Source: Candidatus Aminicenantota bacterium
Lineage (GTDB): Bacteria; Acidobacteriota; Aminicenantia; Aminicenantales; JAFGBC01
Length of the DNA: 10,680 nucleotides
Direction: 5' to 3'
NCBI GenBank assembly: GCA_016933355.1
Contig: JAFGBC010000183.1
Coordinates: forward strand, 1-10,680
Shown here: one piece after another, positions 1 through 7,300 of the stretch
Numbering within the stretch: position 1 is the stretch's first letter
Layout: each line of letters starts with the position of its first letter
Notes under the pieces: generated by a model
What the model was told of the DNA's origin: nothing
What the model saw: the letters and a program-made list of their open reading frames with translations, nothing else
Databases searched by the model: none
Made by a program: the position numbers and the translations under genes

Positions 1-231
1 AATGTCGTCGGCCTCCGCCGGCGCGGCCTCTCGGTCGAGCGCCGCAACGCCCTCAAAGCCGTGTTCAAGATCCTGTTCTACTCGGGCCTGGCGACGCCGC
101 AGGCCGTCGAGCGCATCCGGAGCGAGGTGCCGGCCGGCGAGGACCGCGACCTGGTGCTCGACTTCATCGCGACCTCCCGGCGGGGGATCCTCAAGAAGAC
201 GGCGGACGCATGCGACGACGCATCGGACTGA
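1..231 (+). CDS. lpxA: LpxA, UDP-N-acetylglucosamine acyltransferase, C-terminal part (5' end outside the window)
   Basis: The window opens inside this gene; frame 1 is open from base 1 to a TGA at 229-231 and gives 76 residues. The stretch beginning NVVGLRRRGLS, followed by ALKAVFKILFYSGL and ending DFIATSRRGI, matches the helical C-terminal domain of LpxA, which has the form NVVGLKRRGFS, a helix with a ..LFRSGL.. motif, and a final SxRGI. LpxA is cytoplasmic and transfers a 3-hydroxyacyl chain from acyl carrier protein to UDP-GlcNAc, the first step of lipid A synthesis. The left-handed beta-helix and the catalytic histidine lie upstream of the window, so acyl-chain length and the choice between UDP-GlcNAc and UDP-GlcNAc3N cannot be judged. 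The last 22 bases overlap lpxI, which supports one operon. Confidence 0.9.
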   Translation, partial: NVVGLRRRGLSVERRNALKAVFKILFYSGLATPQAVERIRSEVPAGEDRDLVLDFIATSRRGILKKTADACDDASD

Positions 232-1034
232 TCGCCGGGGCCGGCGACGTTCCCCGCCTCGTGCTCGCGGAAGTCTCGGCCCGCGGCTGGCGAGCGGCCG
301 TGGCCGGAGTCCGGGACGCGGCCGACCCGGAGCTGGCCGGCCTGGCCGACGCCTTCGCCTGGATCGCCCCTCAGGATGTCGGAGGGCTGGTCGAATTCTT
401 CCGCGGAGCGGGAGTCGAAACCGTTTACATGGCGGGCAAGGTCGACCCGCGGACCGCGCTCGAAACGACCGCCGCCGGGCCTGAGACCTCGGCCGTCGCG
501 ACTCCCCCGGGCGACCGGAGGGCGGGCCCGCTCCTCCGGGCGCTCATCAATCACCTGGCCGGCCGGGGCTTCGCAGTCGGCGATCCCAGCCCCTTCTTCC
601 GGCGCTTCCTGTGTCCGGCCGGGATCTTGGGCCGGACGGCGCCGGCGCCGGGCGTCCTGACCGACCTAGCCTTCGGCTGGCCGCTTGCCCGCCGGGTCGC
701 GGACGAGGAGATCGGCCAGACCCTCGTCGTCAAGGACGGCGTCGTCGTCGCGGTCGAAGGCCTGGAGGGAACGGACCGGACCATCCTGCGGGCGGGCGAG
801 CTGGCGGGGCCGGGGACGGTCGTCCTCAAGGTCGGGCGCCGGCGCCAGGACCCCCGAGTCGACCTGCCGGCCGTCGGCCTGACGACCGTCCGCGGCCTCG
901 TCGCGGTCCGAGCGGCCGCGCTGTGCATCGAAGCCGGCGTCGTCCCCTTCTTCCAAAAGGAGGAGGCGCTGGCTCTGTCCGACGCGAACGGGCTGGCCGT
1001 CATTGCCCGGCCGGGCGAAGACCGGATTCCCTAG
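210..1034 (+). CDS. lpxI: LpxI, UDP-2,3-diacylglucosamine pyrophosphatase (DUF1009 family)
   Basis: This 274-residue protein has the full LpxI architecture. The N-terminal domain starts RRRIGLIAGAGDVPRL and contains a VYMAGKVDP motif near residues 73-80. The C-terminal DUF1009 domain runs IGQTLVVKDGVVVAVEGLEG, then TDRTILRAG (about 168-196), then RVDLPAVG (216-223). LpxI hydrolyses UDP-2,3-diacylglucosamine to lipid X and UMP at the inner membrane, replacing LpxH in many non-gammaproteobacterial lineages. Asp218 in the RVDLP motif probably corresponds to the essential Asp of Caulobacter LpxI; this is inferred from motif position. The ATG at 210 gives the expected N-terminus and overlaps the lpxA stop. 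There is no strong Shine-Dalgarno sequence, so translation is probably coupled to lpxA. The usual lysine-proline-glycine stretch before QD is replaced here by arginines (GRRRQDP). Confidence 0.92.
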   Translation: MRRRIGLIAGAGDVPRLVLAEVSARGWRAAVAGVRDAADPELAGLADAFAWIAPQDVGGLVEFFRGAGVETVYMAGKVDPRTALETTAAGPETSAVATPPGDRRAGPLLRALINHLAGRGFAVGDPSPFFRRFLCPAGILGRTAPAPGVLTDLAFGWPLARRVADEEIGQTLVVKDGVVVAVEGLEGTDRTILRAGELAGPGTVVLKVGRRRQDPRVDLPAVGLTTVRGLVAVRAAALCIEAGVVPFFQKEEALALSDANGLAVIARPGEDRIP

Positions 1035-1045
1035 GAGTGGGGTGC

Positions 1046-1960
1046 ATGGAGAAGATCAAGGTCGGGATCATCGGCGTCGGATACCTGGGCACCCAGCATG
1101 CCCGCATCCTGTCCTATCTGGAGGAAGCGGAACTCAAGGCCGTCGCCGACATCAACTTCCGGAAAGCCCTCGAGATCGGGAACCGCCACGGCGTCCAGTA
1201 CTACCAGGACTACGAGGACATGATCGACGAGATCGACGCGGCCGTCGTCGCGACGCCGACCGTCGAGCACTTCGCGATCTCGATGGCCCTCCTCGAACGC
1301 GGCAAGTCGGTCCTGGTCGAGAAGCCGATCACGGCCACCGTCGAGGAGGGCGAGCGGCTGGTCGCGGCGGCCGCCCGCAAAGGCCTCATCCTCCAGGTCG
1401 GCCATCTCGAGCGCTTCAACCCGGCCGTCGAGGCCGTCGAGAACCTGATCACCGAGCCGAAGTTCCTCGAGGTCCAGCGGCTGGGGTCGTTCTCGGCCCG
1501 CTCCCTGGACATCGACGTCGTCCTCGACCTCATGATCCACGACCTCGACATCATCATGGCCCTGATCCGGGACGAGGTCATCGGGATCAAATCGACCGGG
1601 ATCCACGTCCTTTCGGAGAAGGTCGACATCGCCACCGCCCGGCTCGAGTTCAAGTCGGGCTGCGTCGCGACCCTGACCGCGAGCCGGGTCCATCAAGGCA
1701 AGGTTCGCAAGCTCCGCATCTTCGAGCCGACCTCCTACTACTCGATCGATTACATCGACCAGGAGGTCAAAGTCTTCCCCCTCCACGGCCGTCAGACGGA
1801 CATCAAGACGCTCAAGATCCAGAAGGAAGAGCCCCTCAAGAAGGAGCTCAAGAATTTTCTGGACAGCGTCCGGACGGGGAAGACAAACAAGGTGACGGGG
1901 GAGGAGGGGCTGCGCGCCCTCCGCCTCGCCTACGGCGTCCTCAAGGAAGCCCAGATCTAG
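1046..1960 (+). CDS. Gfo/Idh/MocA family NAD(P)-dependent oxidoreductase, GnnA-like (candidate UDP-GlcNAc 3-dehydrogenase)
   Basis: This 304-residue protein begins with a Rossmann fold: KVGIIGVGYLG with the GxGxxG signature at 10-15. It then shows the Gfo/Idh hallmark VEKPIT (EKP at 92-94), GHLERFNPA at 119-127, and the substrate-domain motif D161-LMI-HD-LD with His165. The frame is open further upstream, but ATG 1046 is chosen because AGGAG lies 8 bases before it and the Rossmann fold starts immediately. Its place directly after lpxA-lpxI matches the GnnA-type dehydrogenase of lipid A clusters. That enzyme oxidises the 3-OH of UDP-GlcNAc so that GnnB can aminate it, giving a 2,3-diamino lipid A backbone. 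The family assignment is secure; the GnnA role is inferred from neighbourhood and the GHxERFNPA segment. No aminotransferase follows, and the gene ends 10 bases from the convergent M48 gene. Confidence 0.85.
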   Translation: MEKIKVGIIGVGYLGTQHARILSYLEEAELKAVADINFRKALEIGNRHGVQYYQDYEDMIDEIDAAVVATPTVEHFAISMALLERGKSVLVEKPITATVEEGERLVAAAARKGLILQVGHLERFNPAVEAVENLITEPKFLEVQRLGSFSARSLDIDVVLDLMIHDLDIIMALIRDEVIGIKSTGIHVLSEKVDIATARLEFKSGCVATLTASRVHQGKVRKLRIFEPTSYYSIDYIDQEVKVFPLHGRQTDIKTLKIQKEEPLKKELKNFLDSVRTGKTNKVTGEEGLRALRLAYGVLKEAQI

Positions 1961-1970
1961 GGCGCGTGAG

Positions 1971-3410
1971 TCAGCGCACGACCTTGACCGGGCGTCCGGC
2001 CGCGGGCGTCTGGTTGAGCGGAAGCGCGTTCATCACGGCCAGGGTCGGCCAGAGATCCTTGGCCACCCCCTCCGCCTGGAAGATCGCCTCCAGCGTCCGG
2101 CGGCCGTCGCCCTTCATGATCTTGAGCCGCTTGGGCCGGCGGTCGAGCTTCGTCCGGTCGCGCAGCGTCTCGAAGGACTTGACGATCCGGCTGAATTCCG
2201 GGTCGCGGCGGCTGAAGGTGCTCAGCGCAGCGGCGGCGCCGCAGGTGTAGATGAAGTCGGCCTTGCGGATGTAGGACAGACGGGCCCGGGTCGCCTCCGT
2301 CTGCTGCTGGCCCTGTCCTGTGACGTCGATCGTCTGATGATAGGAAGCCAGGCCGTTGATCTTGAAGGACTGGTCCTGGAGGAGCGTCCCGCCCTCGATC
2401 CCGGCGAGTTTCTTCCGGGCGTAGGCGGAAAGGTCCTCCGCGCTCTTTTCCGCCTGAAGCCAGAAGGCGCAATCCTCCTGGGGGCTGGTCAGGACGACCT
2501 GGGCGGCCGTGTTCTGGAGCTTCCAGCCCGCCGGAAAACTGAAGGTGAAGGCCATATCCGGGTGGTAGAAGGCGTTGGCCTCGACGTAGCCCTGCCGCGG
2601 GTCATCGCCGTAGACGATATTGTCGACAGCCTTGAGGTAGAGGTCCCGGTTCTCGAAGCGTCCGGCGTCGTCGGCCGTCAGCATGGCCTTGGTGGTCTGA
2701 ATGCGCTCCTTGGTCAGGGGATGGGTCGACAGAAATCCCGGGAGGCTTCCCTTGCCCGAGAGATCCCCCAGGCGCTCGAGCGACTCGAAGAAGGCGACCA
2801 TCCCGGCCGGGTTGTAGCCCGCGCTCCGGGCGTACTGGACGCCCAGGGCATCGGCCTGACGCTCGTCGTCCCGGCTGTATTTGAGAAAGAGGAGCTGGGC
2901 GCCGACGCCGGCCAGGCCGGAAACCTTGGCGAAATCCTCGCTCAGGATGCTGCCCAGGCCCAGCCCGATCTGGGTCAGGACGGCCTGGCTCATCCGGCGG
3001 ACGCTGTGGCGGGCGTTGATGTGGCCGAGCTCGTGGCCCAGGACCGAGACGATCTCGGCCTCGGAACCGGCCATGGCCAGGATGCCGCGCGTCAGGTAGA
3101 CGTAGCCGCCGGGCGCGGCGAAGGCGTTGACGACCGGGTCGTCGATGACGGCGAAGTGGTAGGGCAGTTGGGGGCGATGGGAATGGGGGACCAGGGCCCG
3201 TCCGAGCTTGGTGATGTAGCTCTCGAGGGCCGCGTCCTGATAGATGCCGTACTGGCCGCGGATCTGCGCGTCGCTTTCGGCGCCGAGCTGCAGCTCCTGC
3301 TGCTCCGAGATGAGGCTCAGCTCGCGCTTGCCCGTGACGGGGTTGACCGCGCAGGCGGCCAGCAGAGCCAGGACGAGACATCCGGGAATCCAAACCTTGT
3401 TCGTCTTCAT
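1971..3410 (-). CDS. M48 family zinc metalloprotease, BepA-like periplasmic lipoprotein
   Basis: This is a 479-residue exported protease. A lipoprotein signal ends in the lipobox LAAC (Cys20), followed by NPVTGKRELSLISEQQE, the typical start of BepA-like M48 proteins. The zinc site is HELGH (126-130) with the third ligand Glu183 in ERQAD, and an STHP motif follows at 228-231. Residues from about 280 to 420 form a second domain (FTFSFPAGWKLQN...) like that in long M48 proteins, and the basic C-terminus ends in a small domain (about 426-479) finishing GRPVKVV. The family degrades or helps assemble misfolded outer-membrane proteins. Start 3410 is preferred because AGGAGG lies 4 bases upstream and the signal peptide begins there; an ATG at 3458 lies upstream of the terminator hairpin. 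A lipid anchor in the inner leaflet of the outer membrane is inferred. There is no TPR domain like that in E. coli BepA. Confidence 0.9.
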   Translation of the reverse strand: MKTNKVWIPGCLVLALLAACAVNPVTGKRELSLISEQQELQLGAESDAQIRGQYGIYQDAALESYITKLGRALVPHSHRPQLPYHFAVIDDPVVNAFAAPGGYVYLTRGILAMAGSEAEIVSVLGHELGHINARHSVRRMSQAVLTQIGLGLGSILSEDFAKVSGLAGVGAQLLFLKYSRDDERQADALGVQYARSAGYNPAGMVAFFESLERLGDLSGKGSLPGFLSTHPLTKERIQTTKAMLTADDAGRFENRDLYLKAVDNIVYGDDPRQGYVEANAFYHPDMAFTFSFPAGWKLQNTAAQVVLTSPQEDCAFWLQAEKSAEDLSAYARKKLAGIEGGTLLQDQSFKINGLASYHQTIDVTGQGQQQTEATRARLSYIRKADFIYTCGAAAALSTFSRRDPEFSRIVKSFETLRDRTKLDRRPKRLKIMKGDGRRTLEAIFQAEGVAKDLWPTLAVMNALPLNQTPAAGRPVKVVR

Positions 3411-3422
3411 CCGTCCTCCTTC

Positions 3423-3451
3423 AAAAAAAACCCCGGGGTCGAGCCCCGGGG
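3423..3451 (-). terminator. Strong intrinsic terminator after the LolA-like gene, just before the M48 gene
   Basis: On the - strand an 8-base-pair all-GC stem (arms 3444-3451 and 3431-3438, each CCCCGGGG) closes a 5-base loop and is followed by eight T's (3430 down to 3423). This is a textbook rho-independent terminator and lies 35 bases after the stop codon of the LolA-like gene. The T-tract ends two bases before the AGGAGG of the M48 gene, so no promoter can fit between terminator and start codon. It may therefore act as an attenuator as well as an end point. Confidence 0.88.
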
Positions 3452-3486
3452 ATCGCATCGCCGACGAAGACTATGGCCCGAGGCCG

Positions 3487-4218
3487 CTAGTTGGACATCT
3501 TGAAGAACGCGTCCTCCAGGCCGGCGTTGAAGCTGACCTTGGTCACGGTCATCTTCATGAACTCCTGGCCGTCCCGGTAGATGGTCAGGGCGTGGGGGAC
3601 CTGCATGCCTTCGACCGTCTTATAGTCCGTCATGACCGTCTCGGACAGGGCTTCCACACCCATCTGGTTCAGGGCTTTGGTCCGGGTCTTGTAGGGCAGG
3701 TAGGTGGCGCTGTCGAGGAGGATCGTGTTCTTGTTGCCGTCCTTGAACGTCTGCTCGAGCACGACGCAGTCCTTGCCGTCGACCTGCTCGGTGCCCTTCA
3801 GCTCGTAGCTGATCCCGTACTTCTCGGGGTGGAGGAGCGAGTCGTTGCCCAGGGCCTGCTTCTTGAGGCTGTCGGCCTGGCTGTCCGGAAGCTCCTCGGA
3901 CGCGCCCGTCTGGGGGTTGACCCACCAGCCCTTCTCGCCGTCGAAGGCTTGGGTGATGACCATGCCCATGACCTCGATGTCCATCCGCATCATGTTCGGC
4001 TCTTTCATGTACATGGTGATGGCGCCGTTCATGCCCATCTGGATCATTTCCATGCTGCCGCTCATCGTCGAGTCCTTGATGCCGACCAGGACCTTCTCGC
4101 CGCCCTGGGCCTCGATCATCTTCTTGAGGACATCCTGGGCCGTCTGGCTCCAAAGGTCGCCGCCGACGCCCGCCAGCAGCACGAGCCCGGCCAAGACCGC
4201 TAATCCGCGCTTTCTCAT
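3487..4218 (-). CDS. LolA/outer membrane lipoprotein-sorting-like periplasmic protein, methionine-rich
   Basis: This 243-residue protein has an N-terminal signal peptide (basic MRKR, hydrophobic core to about residue 20, cleavage probably near 25). The mature part follows the LolA/LolB-like fold: AQDVLKKMIEAQGGEK helix, then strands ending in YMKEPNMMRMD, then the conserved AFDGEKGWWVNP (91-102), and the late YLPYKTRT (173-180). Such proteins are soluble carriers for lipids or lipoproteins in the periplasm, or envelope-stress sensors; the ligand here is unknown. AGGAGG lies 5 bases before ATG 4218, and a TTGGAA-N17-TACAAT promoter sits upstream. Twelve of the 35 residues from 52 to 86 are methionine, which is striking. 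A terminator follows the gene. The fold is fairly certain and the function is not; it need not be the true LolA of this organism. Confidence 0.78.
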   Translation of the reverse strand: MRKRGLAVLAGLVLLAGVGGDLWSQTAQDVLKKMIEAQGGEKVLVGIKDSTMSGSMEMIQMGMNGAITMYMKEPNMMRMDIEVMGMVITQAFDGEKGWWVNPQTGASEELPDSQADSLKKQALGNDSLLHPEKYGISYELKGTEQVDGKDCVVLEQTFKDGNKNTILLDSATYLPYKTRTKALNQMGVEALSETVMTDYKTVEGMQVPHALTIYRDGQEFMKMTVTKVSFNAGLEDAFFKMSN

Positions 4219-4268
4219 CTCTTCCTCCTAAGGATTGAAAAGTTGCAAAGTCTCTTTGTGATACGTGT

Positions 4269-4297
4269 ATTGTAATAAAAAGTTGGGCGCATTCCAA
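4269..4297 (-). promoter_or_regulatory. Predicted sigma70-type promoter for the LolA-like gene
   Basis: Reading the - strand, TTGGAA (4297-4292; 4 of 6 to consensus) is separated by exactly 17 bases from TACAAT (4274-4269; 5 of 6). The predicted transcription start is near 4262, giving a leader of about 43 bases. That leader contains a small inverted repeat CAAAG-AGA-CTTTG (4258-4246) and the ribosome binding site. The 100-base gap is much more AT-rich than its surroundings, which supports a control region. Confidence 0.6.
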
Positions 4298-4318
4298 GCC
4301 CCGGCCGCCCCGCGTTTC

Positions 4319-7300
4319 TCAAGGGGCGTCCCCGGGCCGGGACGGGGCGGCCGTCGGCGGACGGCTCCGGTAGAATTGAACCCGGATCCGGCCCCGAACC
4401 TCCTCCTCGATGCGACCGACCTCGGGTTTCGCCTGGGCCAAGTATCTGAGGTGGGCGCGGAGATAGGCGAGGCCCTGCTCGCAGAGCGCCTTCAGCCAGG
4501 GGCCGCGGGCCGTCTCGTCCATGACCTCGGGCGTTTCCGATGCCAGCAGGGTTTGTCCCCCGGGCGCCGGCCGCGCCTCCCGGGAGGAGCGCCGCTTGGC
4601 GTAGATATTGAGCCCGTCGTAGAGCTCGAGGTCGGCGAGGACGGGCTGCCAGCGGGACGCCCAGCGTTCGTAGCGGTCGTAAAACTTCTTATTGGAGGCC
4701 CGGATCCGCTCGTTCCCCTCCATCTCCTCGATCAGGAACCGCTGCAGGACGGCGCCGGCTTCACCCCAGCGCCCGAAGAGGGGATGGCGGAGCGCGCTGA
4801 AGTAGGCGTACCAGCCGCGCGGGATCCAGTAGTCGCGGAAGAGATACGGAGCGTAGCCGGAGAAGGGCTGGACCCACTCGTGGGACGGATAACCGTGGAG
4901 GTTGAGAAAAACGTCGGGCCGCCAGGCCGCGGCGATCGCCTTACGGACGGCCGCCTCGGGAGCGACAGGGCGTCCGGGCGGGGCCGGCCCCCCGATTTCG
5001 ATCCCCAGGGCGCCGTAGCGTCCGGCATGAAGGCTGTGATGGGGCGTCAGGGCCTGGAGGGCGAACGCCGTCTCGGCGCCGTCCGGGTTCTCCATGGGCT
5101 GGATGACGATGTTCATCCGCTTGGGATAATCCGCGTAGGCCTTGTCCTGGATCAGTCGCTCGGCCAGCATGAGCGAATAGTTGGTCCCGGCGACCTCGTT
5201 CGCGTGTTGCCGGGCGTTGATGTGAAGCGTCGGCTTGAAGGCCGTTAGGCGGGGGACGGACGCGTACGCCTCGCGGGGGGTCGTGATTTCCAAGACCGGG
5301 ATCTCCCGGCCTTCGAAGGACAGGCCGCCGGAGTAGGCCTGGATTCCCGGGCGCTCGCTCAGCCGCCGGACGATCGCCCAGGTCTTTTCGTAGGAGAGGA
5401 TTTCGTCGTCGGGCACGGAGGCTCCGCTCCCGCCCGGCGCCGTCCCCGCAGCCGGCTCCTCCGCCGACCGGATCGGAAGGGCCAGGACCTCATCCTTCTC
5501 CAGGTCCTTTGTTTTCAGCCGCAGGGTCAGGGTGCGCAAGGAGGGGTAGTCGAAGGAGCGGACGAGGAGTCCGCGCTCAAGAAGCTCGCGGTAGGATTGC
5601 AGCACGTCGACGAGCGTCAAATAATCCGGCTCGGACTCGCAGTCGAGGACCGCGGTCAGGCCGGCGACGCGGCTCTCGCGGCCGTCATGGACGAGGGCGA
5701 GGACCGAACCCGGCTTGACTTTGAGGGACGGCCAGCCGACGGTCTTGGACAGGGCGTCGCGGCCCCTCTCCTTCCAGCGCAGGACCATCCGGGGCGCCGC
5801 CGCGGGCCAGTCCTCGAAGCTGACCCGGGCCCGTCCGGCCCGGCCTTCGAGCGAGGGATGGAGAACGGGCAGGACGTTGCCGGGCGCCGAATAGCGGGAC
5901 GTGTCCTCGGGGACATCCTTGTCGTCGGGGTCGAAGCGGGTGATGCCTCGCAGGAAGTCCAGCGTGTCGAAGTAGATCTCGTCATGGATGGCTTCCAGGC
6001 TGCTGACCATCTCCTCGTCGAGGCCGATCCGCTCGTCCGGCTCGCTGAGCCAGAGCTCGACCTGGAGCCTCTTGAAATAGGGCTGCTTGGAGAAGGTCGG
6101 CTCGCTCCCCGTTTTCTCGAGGATGCGGCCGTAGACCGCCGGCAGGATCTCGGACTGATAATACTCCCAGAACGTCTCGAGGTCGGTTGCCAGCGTCCGG
6201 TCGACGAGCGTCCGGCTTCCCTCTTGGACGACGATCCAGCCCGTCGTGACGCGGACCGTTCCCCACTCGGGCAGGACGCCGAGGAAGGGGATCTCGCGGG
6301 TTCGGGGCGTGAAGGACCGGTCCAGGACGACGGCGCCCCGGCCGTCGAAGGCGGTCGCCCGATAGGCCGGCCCCCCCGGAGGCTTCATCTCGAACTCGAC
6401 GCGTTCGACCGGGAGTCCGAGCTCGCGCGACAGGATTTCGTCGGCCGGATAGAGCTCCTGAAGCCAGCGGGCCGGGTCGGCGTAGAAGCGCTTGGGGCGG
6501 CTGAAGTCGTCCTGCTCCCGGCTCCAGGCGACGACGAGCCGGGCCGGAGCCTTGTCCTTGAGGGCGGGCAGGATCTCCTCGGTCAGCCAGAAAAAGCCCG
6601 GCTTGTAGGCCGACGCGACTTCGACCTCGCCGGCCGGGACGCCGGCCGCGGCCAGGATCTCCAGCGTCCTCTTCCTGATCGTCCGGCGGACGGCGGGGGA
6701 TTCGCTCAGCCCCAGACTGACCTTGACCGGGAGCCGCGAGGCCGCGGGCGGCGAAGCCAGAGCCTCCTCCAAGACGGCCAGCGCCGTCTCGGCCTCCCAC
6801 GGGAAGGCCTTCTCCTTGGCGAAGACCGGAACGCCGTCTTTGAGCGATTTCGATTCGACCTTGACCTCGTCGGCCTTGAGCGATGAGGCGAGCGACGTCC
6901 GGACCCAGTCCGCGAAGACCGCGTTCCGGCGGGGGAGGTCCAGCTCCACCTCGACCGATTCCAGGTCTTTCCCCTTCAGGTCGGCCGCCGCTTTATCCAG
7001 GGCCCGGCTCAGGAACGCTTCGGCGGCGCCTCTCTCGCCCTTGAGGAATCCGTCCAGGTCGGCGGGGACATCGCGCAGGCTCGGCGCCCCCGCTCGGAAC
7101 TCGGCGAAATAGGGAAACGTCCGGCCGAGGTAGCTCAAGGCTTTCTCCACGGCCGCGTCGTCGGGGCCGACGATGGACAGGGCGTTGGACGAGCCGAAGG
7201 CCTTGGCGACGACCTGAACCGAGGCCTGTCCGGGCTCGAGCGGAAGCGGCTTGAGCTTGGCCGTCCGGAGGAGCTCCCGGTTCAGGGCGTTGTCCCCGAC

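Noticed and set aside
611..1045. In-frame upstream extension of the oxidoreductase gene
   Set aside because: It is a Pro/Arg/Gly-rich antiframe of lpxI caused by high GC; the Rossmann fold and the ribosome binding site both place the start at 1046.
1960..1977. GCGC ... GCGC inverted repeat between the convergent genes
   Set aside because: Too short to form a stable hairpin and lacks a T-tract on either strand.
3411..3458. Longer start for the M48 gene at 3458
   Set aside because: It would translate through the terminator hairpin and bury the lipoprotein signal peptide inside the protein.
2337..3503. Long + strand open frame opposite the M48 gene
   Set aside because: No domain and biased composition; the M48 gene on the other strand has a full zinc site and lipobox.
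4280..4318. Possible terminator after the M14 gene (GGGCG ... CGCCC followed by T's on the - strand)
   Set aside because: Only five base pairs with a 16-base loop, and the T-rich part lies in the spacer of the LolA-like promoter.
5597..6886. Long + strand open frame opposite the M14 gene
   Set aside because: Asp/Arg/Gly/Leu-rich composition with no recognisable domain; it is a GC-driven shadow of a well-supported gene.
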